From Lachnoclostridium sp. An76 (lineage in GTDB: Bacteria; Bacillota; Clostridia; Lachnospirales; Lachnospiraceae), in contig NZ_NFHL01000003.1 of the NCBI RefSeq assembly GCF_002161355.1, positions 186,001 to 250,000 on the forward strand: a stretch of 64,000 bases of DNA, written 5' to 3'. The position numbers and the translations under genes are program-made. Shown in pieces: positions 49,301 to 58,936 of this stretch (its first letter is position 1; each line of letters starts with the position of its first letter). The notes under the pieces are model-generated. The model did no database searches. It was not told the DNA's origin and saw only the letters and a list, made by a program, of their open reading frames with translations.

Positions 49301-52300
49301 CCACTTTCAGCGTGGGCAGTGCGTCGCCTGTTCCCTGGAGAAGTGAGATCTCTTTCATTGTGACCTCGCGGTCAAACGCGATCTCAATGCCCTGTCCCTG
49401 CTGCATATTGCCATTATCCGGGTTGGTGCTTGCCAGCCATGCCAGTGTGTCCGGGTTTCCGTCTACGATATATTCAAACTTGTTATTCTGTGCCCCGTCG
49501 TTAATGCTTGTATGGGTTCCGATCCTCGTATTTACGCCGGATGCGGTCATCACAAACGCCGGGGTGCCGGTCTGCGGATATACGGTGATCTCGCTGATCC
49601 TCCACCATACCCCTTTCTCCGCCTCATTACGTACACGGATATATTGTGCGGAAGCAGAGCCATTTACCATCTGCTCATTCACAGCCTGCATGTCGCCGAA
49701 GGTCTCCCAATCGGTCCCGTTCACACTGTACTCAACGATACCATTGTCGATGATGTCCCCTCCATTTGTGCGGGCCGTATCCTGTGCGATATACACGGAG
49801 CCGATCTCCTGTACTCTTCCCAGGTTCAGGATCACTGCCGCACCGGCATTGATCTTGTCTCCGCTGGAAGATTTGAGCCATAATTCCGTTGACTTGTCGC
49901 CATCGGTCACTTTCGTGGTATCCGTATTAGTAACTGCTTCTGCATTTTCGTATGTTACCTCAGTCACCTCAAATGACGGTGTCTCCTCAGCCTCTTCCTT
50001 ATTGACGTCAAAGGAATTGATCAGCACCCAGCTGTCAAATTCATTATCCCTTGTCGCGATCAGGCGGACTGCCTTTACATTCTCAAGGTTAAGCCCCTTC
50101 TCCTCGATCACTTCGGTAGAGCCGTTCGGACGTGTGTATTCTGTCCCGCTGACATCTTTCCATCCATCCTCTTCATCAGCGCCTTCCGGCAGATACTGGA
50201 ACTTACTGTACTGAAGATGGTTCTTACCGCCGCCCATAGACACGCGGAGACTGTCAACTGAGATCCCTCTGTTAAATCTGATCCCGAAATAATCTCCTGC
50301 CGCCGGATAGTTCGGCTCATAGAACTGTACGGATGTAGAATCATTTCCATCAAGCATGTTGTCCGTCGTGCCTACCGACGGATTTGTAAAGGAGTTGCTG
50401 ATATAAGTCTGCGTGATCACTGTAGGATCGGCAGCTTCCTGCACTCTCTTGGAAAGCCATGAGCCCATCTCATTGATAAACGGCACGATGTGCTGCACGC
50501 CGACTTCCGCATATTCGTTATGGTCCAGATACCAGATCGCATGCGTCTTCGACTGGTCAAAAGCTGTCTTTCCCTCTGAGTTGTACTGGATCATGGATGT
50601 TGTGTCGTTGTTGACCGCCGCCTTCACCCCATTCAGGTATGCGATCGCCGCGTCAGTCGTGTCATCCCAGCAGTTCAGGAACTGCACGATCTGGTCTCTG
50701 ACATTGGTGTCGCCCGCCTGTGCCTCGTATGTATCCGCCGCTTCCTGCAGGATCTCAAACTCAGCGATCAGTGCGTCCGCTTCTTCCGCTGTCACTGTAT
50801 TCGCATTCAGCTTATCCCTGAAATCCGTAAGCAGCGGCGCCAGATCCACTGACTCCTGCAGAGCAGTCACACGGCTGTCCATGTTCTGGTTCATCATATG
50901 CTTCGACAGTTCTCTGAGCGCAGCGGAAGCCTCGTTCTCCACTGCAGAATTGTGATCCACATATTTGAACGAATCATTCCACGCCTGGTCCGCCTCATCT
51001 TCCGTCTCCCAGATATTCCAGGAATAGCATGCATTTCCGAAGATCGCGACCTTGCTGGGCTCAGACTGCTGCATCGGGTTGAGCACGATGCCCTGGATCT
51101 TCGAAGGATCCACGCCCGGGTGGAGGAACGTCGAATACCCGCCCATGATCAGGTGGTTCTTCGAATTGTCTGTACACGGCCAGTTGATCCACATGTAAGG
51201 TCCGCGGCCTGCAGTATTTGTAAATGTCTCTGTAAAGCTGTTGCTTACTTCTCCCCAGATCCTTCCGCCGGTCATAACGATCTGCACGTTCTCCGGGAAC
51301 TGCTGATAATAGCTCTGTCCGTTGTACATATATTCTACCGTACAGAACGGAAGGGTCTGCTTCAGGTCCGGATACTTCTCGCCCATCTCAGCCAGCCACT
51401 CTGTCATATCATTGAGGAAACGGATATAGTTGTCCGCCCCCGCATTCGCTGCGTCGTCCGCCAGGATCGCCACCTGTCTTACACCGGCTTCGATCACCTG
51501 CTCGAACTTCGCCTGGACGATCGCGAGGTCTTCCTGATAATGCTCCTCCGTGTCAAACCGGACCGGATTGTTCATGAATGTATGGAGCGCAAATACAAAC
51601 CGGCACTTCGATTCATTGCCCGCATCCGCGAGCGGTTTGATCAGTGTCTCGATCTCCTCATCCGTATAAAGTGTCCGCCACTGTGCGTTGTGCTTCGGAT
51701 CGTTCTTCGGTGCGTAGAAATAGGAATTCAGTTTGTAGTATCCTCCCCATTTCATCAGGTTGATCCTGTCCTGCGTGGACCACGGATTGCCGTAATATCC
51801 TTCGATAAATCCGCGGCTCGCCACATCCGCCCAGTCTTCGATATGGAAGCTTCTGATCGTCTGGCTGTCCATCTGCTTTACAATGTGGTACAGCGTAGTC
51901 AGCCCGTAAAAACTCGCGTCTGTATCTGCGCCCAGGACTGTGATCACATCTTCCTTACTGTCCAGGACGTAGGAATCCAGCTTGTCGAAAAGTCCGTCCG
52001 CAGATACCTCCACGTTTTCCTCTGCGTACTGGTCAACGTATCCGTCTGATCCGTCGATCCCGACAAGCACGTTCGTCTTGCCCTCGACGATCTCATCCGA
52101 TTCGCTCACCGTGATGCCGTCTTTCAGGGCGAAGACTTCATCCAGCCTGTCCTGTGTTGCCTCGTCAATGCCGTCCTCATAGACCACATTCACTTCATTC
52201 TTAAGGATCCAGCTGTCTCCTTCATAGCTGATTTCGTGCGGCTTCGGATAGATCTCATATTCCGCTTCCGCAGCCTGCGCCGCCGGTGTCCCTGTCCCCA

Positions 52301-52367
52301 GGACAGTGACCGCAGCTACAGCCGATGCAGTCAGGAGAGCCAGACCTTTTGATGTCTTTCTCTTCAC
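46353..52367 (-). CDS. Surface GH84 beta-N-acetylglucosaminidase (NagH/NagJ-like)
   Basis: A 2,004-residue secreted multi-module enzyme. GTG start at 52367, 6 bases after GGAAAGGGAG (an ATG 18 bases earlier overlaps that site). Signal peptide (about 1-33), GH84 N-domain, then GH84 barrel with RGFIEGYYGNPWS (about 185-197) and the catalytic Asp pair D304-D305 (ILADDAANAG). After it come a helical domain, about six discoidin/CBM32-like modules (about 655-1475), about seven FIVAR-type helical modules (about 1480-1950), and a C-terminal sorting-like signal AVNTGD, hydrophobic stretch, RKKRK. Relatives in clostridia cut terminal GlcNAc from mucin O-glycans and host proteins. Own promoter with a WalR-like box and a leader hairpin. 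Confidence 0.93.
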   Translation of the reverse strand: MKRKTSKGLALLTASAVAAVTVLGTGTPAAQAAEAEYEIYPKPHEISYEGDSWILKNEVNVVYEDGIDEATQDRLDEVFALKDGITVSESDEIVEGKTNVLVGIDGSDGYVDQYAEENVEVSADGLFDKLDSYVLDSKEDVITVLGADTDASFYGLTTLYHIVKQMDSQTIRSFHIEDWADVASRGFIEGYYGNPWSTQDRINLMKWGGYYKLNSYFYAPKNDPKHNAQWRTLYTDEEIETLIKPLADAGNESKCRFVFALHTFMNNPVRFDTEEHYQEDLAIVQAKFEQVIEAGVRQVAILADDAANAGADNYIRFLNDMTEWLAEMGEKYPDLKQTLPFCTVEYMYNGQSYYQQFPENVQIVMTGGRIWGEVSNSFTETFTNTAGRGPYMWINWPCTDNSKNHLIMGGYSTFLHPGVDPSKIQGIVLNPMQQSEPSKVAIFGNACYSWNIWETEDEADQAWNDSFKYVDHNSAVENEASAALRELSKHMMNQNMDSRVTALQESVDLAPLLTDFRDKLNANTVTAEEADALIAEFEILQEAADTYEAQAGDTNVRDQIVQFLNCWDDTTDAAIAYLNGVKAAVNNDTTSMIQYNSEGKTAFDQSKTHAIWYLDHNEYAEVGVQHIVPFINEMGSWLSKRVQEAADPTVITQTYISNSFTNPSVGTTDNMLDGNDSTSVQFYEPNYPAAGDYFGIRFNRGISVDSLRVSMGGGKNHLQYSKFQYLPEGADEEDGWKDVSGTEYTRPNGSTEVIEEKGLNLENVKAVRLIATRDNEFDSWVLINSFDVNKEEAEETPSFEVTEVTYENAEAVTNTDTTKVTDGDKSTELWLKSSSGDKINAGAAVILNLGRVQEIGSVYIAQDTARTNGGDIIDNGIVEYSVNGTDWETFGDMQAVNEQMVNGSASAQYIRVRNEAEKGVWWRISEITVYPQTGTPAFVMTASGVNTRIGTHTSINDGAQNNKFEYIVDGNPDTLAWLASTNPDNGNMQQGQGIEIAFDREVTMKEISLLQGTGDALPTLKVEYKSGDSDNWSELKTIQNAGASVEIDADGTKATAIRLTNGAGDTSHWWQVYEVDVTEVSAADAECVYTDVEGTAFTAAVDKESAILTPGTVTLEAGSYIGIDMKEIRKLTSIDAEYTGDGVELQYSDNGKVWTTADGSAAGETARYIRLVNTSDSAAEVNISKFTASLYSVGAMGELISSDIPVVASWGDTRNNGQAFDGDMTTQTKFGGSALEGNTAAFSFGQEIGINSIRIYTADNTEDYIRDVMVQLSSDGQKWTDAFEIGDGVADTAEQAEQTMADTAAGEADSNYPNVRYYGRDDLDTTARYMRLYVTANFPNRSLIINEVVINGGAYISAETDMAFSGTTEEREHQPSNMLDGDFNTTYRPSEAGGSMTYKIDETDGIRSFRVIQSGAASSAAVKVLLYNEETGATVTEEVGTLAQAINEFTVKEGHSLLSITFEWDEKIPDIAEIITLEQVADPADKEELNGLLAAKPEGYDTWTTSSQAAYDAAEEMAKAVAASKGISQTTVDSAAASLQKAAADAVIRVNTETVTALQEMAAGKIDNSSMIYTTVSYTTYENMIAKIEAALEDTADLSQAAAEALAADADAAEAALAYSTANREQAELETLRYDAVNGEDYTTVSYEALTEAKEAIDALAAQDKAAESGEGERVYPERFIEAKDAFSDAMDSLIDVTELKAAIALKDQVTDPSIYTEESYAAFAEAVENGKALLKNGTKDAVADAVEQIKGAYTALDLKPETTLDEVIAEAKAVLGAEGAADKYTEDSYQALADIVAEAEANTDDSKDAEYVAAIRNAMSGLVDVTALKAQISAAEAVDAEMFTSSSYKALTDLLGQTDTEKLLKSGSQEEVSAAAAAIENAVRALVPRAQGAEDYRDSITLKPEKGYTADSYKAYKEAYEALMNADPSDLSAAEFAQLKAAFEKAELNLKLVDSAQGGSQDSGKADTAVNTGDAVNVLPIVMVMVICAAAAEAVVIIRKKRK

Positions 52368-52402
52368 ATTTTTCTCCCTTTCCATATTTATTTTACATAA
52401 CT

Positions 52403-52429
52403 GCAGTCTCTGTTTTTTGCAGAGACTGC
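52403..52429 (-). other. Hairpin in the GH84 5' leader
   Basis: GCAGTCTCTG (52403-52412) pairs perfectly with CAGAGACTGC (52420-52429) around a 7-base loop, close to the predicted transcript 5' end. No T-run follows in the transcribed direction, so it is more likely an RNA-stabilising or regulatory structure than a terminator. Confidence 0.6.
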
Positions 52430-52444
52430 CTCCATTATGTAATT

Positions 52445-52473
52445 ACTATATATTGTAACATTTTTGTAAACAA
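52445..52473 (-). promoter_or_regulatory. GH84-GH20 promoter
   Basis: On the minus strand, -35 TTGTTT (52468-52473) and -10 TATAGT (52445-52450) have a 17-base spacer, about 75 bases before the GTG start. Confidence 0.6.
52454..52470 (+). promoter_or_regulatory. WalR-like box inside the GH84 promoter
   Basis: TGTAAC-ATTTT-TGTAAA fits TGTWAH-N5-TGTWAH and lies between the -35 and -10, where binding would block RNA polymerase. Same orientation relative to its gene as the box at the NlpC/P60 gene. Confidence 0.4.
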
Positions 52474-52608
52474 TTTCCTATTTATTTATGAACAGTCGGC
52501 AGGATTCATTAAAATCACCAATTTCTCTGCCTTTCCTCACAGATCTGAAGCCTTTTTTTGTCTAAAACTGACAATGAGCCCGCGAGGACGATTTTTAGAT
52601 GAAATAAG

Positions 52609-52637
52609 AAAAACTCCCGCGCAATGGGGAGTTTTTC
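52609..52637. terminator. Terminator after GH29
   Basis: AAAAACTCCC pairs with GGGGAGTTTTT around GCGCAAT, with T-runs on both strands. It lies about 50 bases past the GH29 stop. The rest of 52474-52608 shows nothing recognised. Confidence 0.85.
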
Positions 52638-52684
52638 TTTAAAGCAGTCTTTTCTGTCCGGTTTCTGTCTCTCTGCTCTATTTT

Positions 52685-55600
52685 TTACTTATTCTTTTTC
52701 GTACGGGTCCTTACCGCTGCTGTGCCTGCCGCGCATGCTGCTGCGAGAACTGCCGCCCAGAGGATCGGGCTGGTATTGTCTCCGGTCTGTACTGCTTTAT
52801 CAGCACCATTTCCGGAACCCGTGCCCGGTTTGTCTGTACCTGTACCAGGTTTGTCTCCTGTTCCAGGCTCTTCTTTGTCGATCTCTTTCAGAAGATCACG
52901 TGCATCTGTGAGCTTCTGTACAGCGTCTGCGATCTCTTCTGCTGTTGCATCCGGATCGTCATATACTGCCTGAGCTTCATCGACTACAGCCTTATAATCT
53001 TTAAGAGATTCTTCTGTGTACTTGTCTGTCTTTGCCAGGATTTCAGCCGCCTCTTTGAGTGCCGCTTCAAGCGCGCTCTTGTCCGGAACTTCCGGTTCCA
53101 CGGCATCTTTCTCAAATAATGCCTCTATCGTACCGGCTGCCTCCATCGTATATGTCTCTTCCGCTCCGACTGACTCGCCGTTAATTATGACTTCCTTGAT
53201 GTGCCATCCTTCATCAGCCTTAATCGTAAATGTCTGAGCCTCTCCGACATTTACTGTAACCTCGCCTGAAGGCGTGATCGTTCCTCCTTCACCGGCGGAA
53301 GCTGTGATCGTATATGTCTGCGGAGGTTCCGGAAGTTTCACAAGCGCCTCGATCGCTGCTTCCAGAGCGGATACCTGTGCATCCACCTGCTCCTGCTCCG
53401 CGGATTCATCACCATATACCTCTTTTGCGTCTGCAATTGCTTCTTCGAGCGCAGCGATGGACTCTGCAGTATACACGTCTGTCTTAGCGGCTTCTTCCTC
53501 TGCCTTTGCAATGGCTTCTGCAAGCGCTTCCTTATTGACCTCAGGCACATCAGTCTTTTCTTTTACCAGGACAACGTCAAATTTGTCAAGCTGCGGTGCA
53601 TTCTTCGCGCCTGCCAGGAATGTCACAGCTCCGGCTCCCGGTGTTTCAACTTCCCATGTAAGTACAACTGTATGCGTTGCAGTTGCATTTTCTTCTGCTT
53701 CAACAGAATCCAGGGAACCATCTGCAATCTTTCCGTCTTTCTCTGTCCATGTCATGGAGTTGTTCGTGTCGCCGCTTCTGTATTGAAGTGTTGCTTCATA
53801 AGTACCTGCCTTCTCAGCTGTATAATACAGCACAACGCTGTCACCGGCATTCATGGCATTCACGAATTTGCCATTGCTTGCCCAAGCTGCTTCTGATACC
53901 TGGAGCGGCCATGCCTCTCCCGTTCCGGTGTTTTGGAGAATCATTTTCTCTGCTTCCAGAGTAACAGGTGTGCCATTTACCTCTGTCGGGAATACGAACG
54001 GATTCTTCTCTGTGTACTGATCCGAATCTTCCCTGATCTCCTCAAAGGTTACGACTACCGCTGTGTCCTCATTGATATTGCTTAACGTATAAGTGCCATT
54101 CTCCTTATCCACATCGTCGATAACGGAGGTTCCATTTACTGTCACGTCGCTGATCTCATAACCTTCATTCGGCATAATTGTAAAGTCTACGCTGCCGCCA
54201 GCCTCAACTTCTGCGCTTTCCGGTGTGATCGTTCCGTTTCCGCCGTCAACGGAAGCTGTCACTGTATACTCTTCCGGCTCTACCGGTCCTGAACCTTTTG
54301 CAGTGATCTCGAACTTATCAACTCGCGGAGATTTGTCGCCTTCCGGCGCTGTAAATGTCCATACGCCTGTGCCGTCTTCCGTAACTGTGACCTCAAATGT
54401 AGCTGTCACGAACTCGTTTGCATTTGTATTTCCAGCGGACACCTGTCCTGACTCAATCGTTCCGTCGCTGTCCCATACAAGCTTGTTGGTTGCAGAACCA
54501 CTGCTGTATATAGCTTTGACTTCATATGTGCCTGCCTTTGCAGTATACGGAACAGAGATATAGTCGCCCGGTTCAAACGCGTTGATATAGGTTGCGCCTT
54601 CATCCCATGCCCCTGCGCTGCCATTGGTGATTCCCATCTTATACCGCTCTGTATCACCGTTCACATTAAACAGGGTAAAGTCTTCTGCTTCCAGTGTCGC
54701 CGTATCTGTTCCTGTCGGGAACTCAAACGGCTCGCCTACTGTATAGCCGGTCTTCTCAAATTCCGCTTTCACTACCTGATCCTGAGTGATATTGGAAATA
54801 GTGTAGCTTACATTGTATTTGTGGAAGCTGGTGATCTCGTTGCCATTTACTTCCAGAGAAGTTAACGTAAATCCGTAATTCGGTGTGATCGTAATGTCAA
54901 CACTCTCGCCCCGGTCTACGGTCTCCTTGCTTGGCGTAAGAGTTCCGCCGGCTCCGCCTACAACCTCTGTCCTTACATTGTAAGAAATGTATGCAAGGTT
55001 GTCGATTTTTTCCTTAAGTTTTTCAACCACCTGGTCAGCTACTGACTGTGTAGTATAAGGATCTTCAAATACTGTCTTTGCGTTTACCAGCACCGCCTCA
55101 AGGTCTGCTCTTGTCTCCTGAGAATATGTATTCTCCTTGGCAAGTTCTCTCTCTGCATCCTGAATTGCGATTTCAAGATCAGTCTTATCTGCGATCTTGT
55201 CTACTTCTTCTGTAAGAACAATGTCGAACTTATCAAGCTGCGGAGAATTACCGCTCGGTCCGGTAAAAATCCAGACTCCTGCGCCCGGTTTTGTAACTGT
55301 AACTGTAAAGTCAACAGTCCTTGTTTTTCCCTGTCCATTATTTTCGCTCGGAGTTGCAACTGTGTTTCTGCCTTCACCTTCGATCAGTCCTTCCGGCTCT
55401 GTGCTCCATGCGAGGCTGTTTACAGTAGATCCGCTTCTGTAAGTTGCCGTGATCTTATATGTTCCTATCTTCTCTGCAAAATACGGTACAGAGATCACAT
55501 CGTTCTCATTGAGCGAATTTACGAATTTGCCATTGCTTGCCCAGTCTGCCTCTGATACCTGAAGCGGCCATTGCTCATTTTCCCCTGTATTCTGCAGAGT

Positions 55601-58600
55601 AAAGTATTCTGCTTCCAATGTCACAGTATCTTCTTCTGCTGTCGGGAACTGGAATCTGTTCGCTTCCGTATAATTAGCGAAACTGAACATTACATTTACT
55701 TTGATGTCACTTTGTACGTCAGACACTGTGTATTTCCCTTCCTGAACATTTTCCGTAACATCGCTTCCGCCAACCAGTACCTGGCTGATCTCATATCCCG
55801 AATCCGGTGTGATCGTAATATCAAAGCTGCCGCCCTGTACCACCTGGTCTGCGGAAACTTCAACACTGCCGCCCGTTGTTGCAGATGCAGTGATATCAAA
55901 GGTTGAAACAATGTCCTTTGGCGTGATGTCTAAGTAGTCGATATTAGGACCTTCATGGGAATCTGTCGCAATCTTCATGACGCCCGGTCCTGCGGTTGTC
56001 ACATTGATATCAAATGATCCTAAATTCTCATATGCCGGGTTGCTGGCATTTGTTCCATTGAAGTCCTGAGTCACTTCAGCAAAATTGTTATTCTCTTCTG
56101 AGACAATCAGACGGTTCGGATTGGAACTCGTTCTGCCGCTCTGTCCCTGTACTGTAACAGTATATGTTCCGGTTGTCGGAGCATTATAGTATACATACAT
56201 TACATTGTCAGGCTTAAACCAAGATACAGCCATCCCATTTGAATAAGCGTCGCTCTCAGCTTTGACAAAATCATGTGTTTCTCCGTTTACCAGTTCAAAC
56301 AGCTCTGCCTCTGCCCTTACTGTCACTCCCTGTTTTGCCGGTAATACAAGCGGGTCTTCTGCGGTGAACTGTGTACGTTTCTGCAGATTGTTCTTTGCAT
56401 TCTCGAGTGCCGCATAAGCCTTGCCCATCTCCAATGCATCCGGGGTTTCCTGTGCAAGAAGCACATTGGCAGCTGCAAGAGCACTCTCGAATGACGCCCA
56501 GTCGCCTGAATATACATCTTTGCTCCAGCCGCTCACTGAATCAACAAGTTCCTGAAGCTGCTCTTTTGTCATTGACTCTGCATCCAGAATATTTACTGTC
56601 GCTGCATCAATGAATCCGAGGATCAGTCCTGTGCTCGGGGAGTTCAGTTCAATCGAGAAGTCCTGCGTTCCTGTTGTATTCGTATTTCTTCTTGTTCTGA
56701 CAGGTACTGTTGTCTCGCTTTCACCGTCTGCAAGTGTTACCACTACAGGCTCTGTATAGAAGTCGTCCTGAATCGCGCTTCCCGGGTTCGGGGAAAGGTA
56801 CGCTTTGATACGTCCGTTTGTTCCTCCGACTCTGGTGATCTTCACGTTCATGGTCTCGTCTTCGTTCATTGTGAACTCATCGGCTTCCAGACCGATCATT
56901 CCGACTCCGCCGTTATTGATCACATAAGCAGCCTCAATACCAATTGCTTTTGTATCTACTGTCAATGTAAGAGTATGCGGGCCGTCTGTCAGATCTTCCG
57001 AGCTGAACCATACCTGACCTGTAGCTCTTTCTGACGCTGAAGTGTCCACTGTCACCGGAGCCCCGCCATCAATCGTGATGGTGGCCTGCCCATGTCCCGA
57101 ATCCTTTGTTCCCACAAGATAAACCTTGCTTCCTGTGAAATTCAGTTCCAGGCTTGCACCAGCATTTGCCCAGCGGTTTGTCTCGTTGACAAAGTTTGTT
57201 CCGGTTTCTTTATTCCATGTCCCGCCGGTAAACGTGAATCCTACATTATCATCAGCTGCGCTGTCCTCGATGTCAATCACATCCATACCTGTCGGAGCTG
57301 ACGCCGCAAGCTCGAATCCTTCGGACGCTTTATAAACACCTACCTCGCTGATCATCGGAACTTTACCATCTGTCGTTGAAACAGTGATCTTGATCTGATC
57401 TGCTGTTACAGCGGACGTCCTTACCAGTCTCTTTGCTCCGATTGTCTCGCCTTCATCAAGAACCGTCCATGCGCCGCTGCCATTGCGATACTCTACTTTG
57501 TAGCTGTTAATGCGCTGTCCGTTCTGGATCGCTTCCTCGATGGAAACAACGTCGAACTTCTTAGATGAACCAAGATCGATCAGAAGGCTGCCTTCATTTG
57601 TGCCGTCATTTGTCGTCCAGTAAGTATCGTCATTGCCATCTACTGTATTGCCCGGCTTAAAAGCTGTATCGCTGCCGCGTACGTCAGAAGCTTTTACCTC
57701 AGCTCCGTCAGCAGCCGCCATATTCTCATCAAAAGTATCTTTGATATTCTGTCCGAACTCTGCCACTCTGTTCAGAATTGCCTCATCCACTGTACCCTGA
57801 TTATTCGGAGGAATGTTCAGGAGCAGCGGCGAGTTGTGTCCTACGGAATTGAAATACATCGTTCCGAGAGCCTCAATAGACTTCGGAGCCGCTTTTGTCG
57901 TTCCCCAGAACCATCCGGATGTGATACGGGCGTCAGCTTCCGGTACTGTCCACTGATTTCCGTTTTCCCATCCTAAAGTGTAGCCGCCCTGGCTGTTGCT
58001 GTTGATCGTGTTATTCTCATAATCCACGATTGATTTGGACCATGTGTTTTTGTCTGCATAGCCGTTCTCATTACCGATCCAGCGCACGGTCGTATATGCC
58101 TGCGCGCCGAACAGCATACAGTCGGAATCATACTTGCCTGACGCCTTACCTTCATATTTCTGGATCGTGGCGAACCATCTCTCAAAATCATATTCCTGTG
58201 CATTGGCGCCGCTTCCTTTTGCGCCGTCCATCCATACTTCTACGAAATGACCCTCATTGCCATATCTGTCATCGCCCAGGATCTCCTCGAGCTGATCATT
58301 GTAGTAATCGTTGTAATCCAGGACATCCTCATCAGCAGATACCGGATTACGGTTTTCATCATAATATCCGTAGCTCGGATCATGGATATCCCACGGGGAC
58401 AGATACAGTCCCATGTCGATATCATGCTCTGTGCAGGCTGCGGATATCTCTTCAAGAATATCCCTTCTTCCTGTCTTTGCATCTCCCGGATAGTTTGTTG
58501 CTGCATCAACATCATACTCTGTATAATCACTTGCCCAGATACAGAATCCGTCGTGATGCTTTGCTGTTACGATCAGTTTATGAAACCCTGCATCCTTGAT

Positions 58601-58936
58601 TGCTTTGACCAATGTATCAGCGTCAAAATCTTGAGTAAGTTTAAAAATTTCATTAGGAGTTTTATCTCCGTAATTTTCACCCCACTCGATCTCGTTGAAT
58701 GTATTGGGTCCGAAATGACAGAATGCTGCGAGTTCTTCCTTCTGATAATTGTACTGATTCTCGCTTGGCAATACGTCATCGGCTTCCGGCTCCGATGTGG
58801 AGTTTTCCTTAAGCTGATCGTCACCGATCCACTCGTCTGCAGCCTGTGCTACCGGCGCCCCGGTTCCGAAAAACGTAGTCCCTGTCATGGCTGCTGCCAT
58901 CAGGAGCGCTAAACTTCTAGCTGTTTTCTTTTTCAC
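52685..58936 (-). CDS. Surface GH29 alpha-L-fucosidase with repeated binding modules
   Basis: A 2,083-residue secreted fucosidase. GTG start at 58936 after AAAGGGAG. Signal peptide (about 1-33); GH29 barrel (about 50-400) with the nucleophile Asp237 in FVEVWMDGAKG; CBM32-like (about 410-550); a beta module (about 560-680); Calx-beta-like (about 690-795); FIVAR-like; a CBM6/35-like module (about 870-1010). Then copies of a CBM-like unit ([FV]xFPT...LEAE...LQNTG...APQLDKFDIV) alternate with InlB-type beta repeats, ending in FIVAR modules. The C-terminus is AVQTGD, hydrophobic stretch, TRTKKNK. The WMDGA context and cluster suggest a GH29-B enzyme for alpha-1,3/1,4 fucose on Lewis-type glycans; specificity is inferred. 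Confidence 0.93.
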   Translation of the reverse strand: MKKKTARSLALLMAAAMTGTTFFGTGAPVAQAADEWIGDDQLKENSTSEPEADDVLPSENQYNYQKEELAAFCHFGPNTFNEIEWGENYGDKTPNEIFKLTQDFDADTLVKAIKDAGFHKLIVTAKHHDGFCIWASDYTEYDVDAATNYPGDAKTGRRDILEEISAACTEHDIDMGLYLSPWDIHDPSYGYYDENRNPVSADEDVLDYNDYYNDQLEEILGDDRYGNEGHFVEVWMDGAKGSGANAQEYDFERWFATIQKYEGKASGKYDSDCMLFGAQAYTTVRWIGNENGYADKNTWSKSIVDYENNTINSNSQGGYTLGWENGNQWTVPEADARITSGWFWGTTKAAPKSIEALGTMYFNSVGHNSPLLLNIPPNNQGTVDEAILNRVAEFGQNIKDTFDENMAAADGAEVKASDVRGSDTAFKPGNTVDGNDDTYWTTNDGTNEGSLLIDLGSSKKFDVVSIEEAIQNGQRINSYKVEYRNGSGAWTVLDEGETIGAKRLVRTSAVTADQIKITVSTTDGKVPMISEVGVYKASEGFELAASAPTGMDVIDIEDSAADDNVGFTFTGGTWNKETGTNFVNETNRWANAGASLELNFTGSKVYLVGTKDSGHGQATITIDGGAPVTVDTSASERATGQVWFSSEDLTDGPHTLTLTVDTKAIGIEAAYVINNGGVGMIGLEADEFTMNEDETMNVKITRVGGTNGRIKAYLSPNPGSAIQDDFYTEPVVVTLADGESETTVPVRTRRNTNTTGTQDFSIELNSPSTGLILGFIDAATVNILDAESMTKEQLQELVDSVSGWSKDVYSGDWASFESALAAANVLLAQETPDALEMGKAYAALENAKNNLQKRTQFTAEDPLVLPAKQGVTVRAEAELFELVNGETHDFVKAESDAYSNGMAVSWFKPDNVMYVYYNAPTTGTYTVTVQGQSGRTSSNPNRLIVSEENNNFAEVTQDFNGTNASNPAYENLGSFDINVTTAGPGVMKIATDSHEGPNIDYLDITPKDIVSTFDITASATTGGSVEVSADQVVQGGSFDITITPDSGYEISQVLVGGSDVTENVQEGKYTVSDVQSDIKVNVMFSFANYTEANRFQFPTAEEDTVTLEAEYFTLQNTGENEQWPLQVSEADWASNGKFVNSLNENDVISVPYFAEKIGTYKITATYRSGSTVNSLAWSTEPEGLIEGEGRNTVATPSENNGQGKTRTVDFTVTVTKPGAGVWIFTGPSGNSPQLDKFDIVLTEEVDKIADKTDLEIAIQDAERELAKENTYSQETRADLEAVLVNAKTVFEDPYTTQSVADQVVEKLKEKIDNLAYISYNVRTEVVGGAGGTLTPSKETVDRGESVDITITPNYGFTLTSLEVNGNEITSFHKYNVSYTISNITQDQVVKAEFEKTGYTVGEPFEFPTGTDTATLEAEDFTLFNVNGDTERYKMGITNGSAGAWDEGATYINAFEPGDYISVPYTAKAGTYEVKAIYSSGSATNKLVWDSDGTIESGQVSAGNTNANEFVTATFEVTVTEDGTGVWTFTAPEGDKSPRVDKFEITAKGSGPVEPEEYTVTASVDGGNGTITPESAEVEAGGSVDFTIMPNEGYEISDVTVNGTSVIDDVDKENGTYTLSNINEDTAVVVTFEEIREDSDQYTEKNPFVFPTEVNGTPVTLEAEKMILQNTGTGEAWPLQVSEAAWASNGKFVNAMNAGDSVVLYYTAEKAGTYEATLQYRSGDTNNSMTWTEKDGKIADGSLDSVEAEENATATHTVVLTWEVETPGAGAVTFLAGAKNAPQLDKFDVVLVKEKTDVPEVNKEALAEAIAKAEEEAAKTDVYTAESIAALEEAIADAKEVYGDESAEQEQVDAQVSALEAAIEALVKLPEPPQTYTITASAGEGGTITPSGEVTVNVGEAQTFTIKADEGWHIKEVIINGESVGAEETYTMEAAGTIEALFEKDAVEPEVPDKSALEAALKEAAEILAKTDKYTEESLKDYKAVVDEAQAVYDDPDATAEEIADAVQKLTDARDLLKEIDKEEPGTGDKPGTGTDKPGTGSGNGADKAVQTGDNTSPILWAAVLAAACAAGTAAVRTRTKKNK

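Noticed and set aside
52685-58936. Repeated segments as a CRISPR array or DNA repeat
   Set aside because: The repetition is at protein-module level inside one open frame, with long variable spacing; no short identical repeats with spacers.
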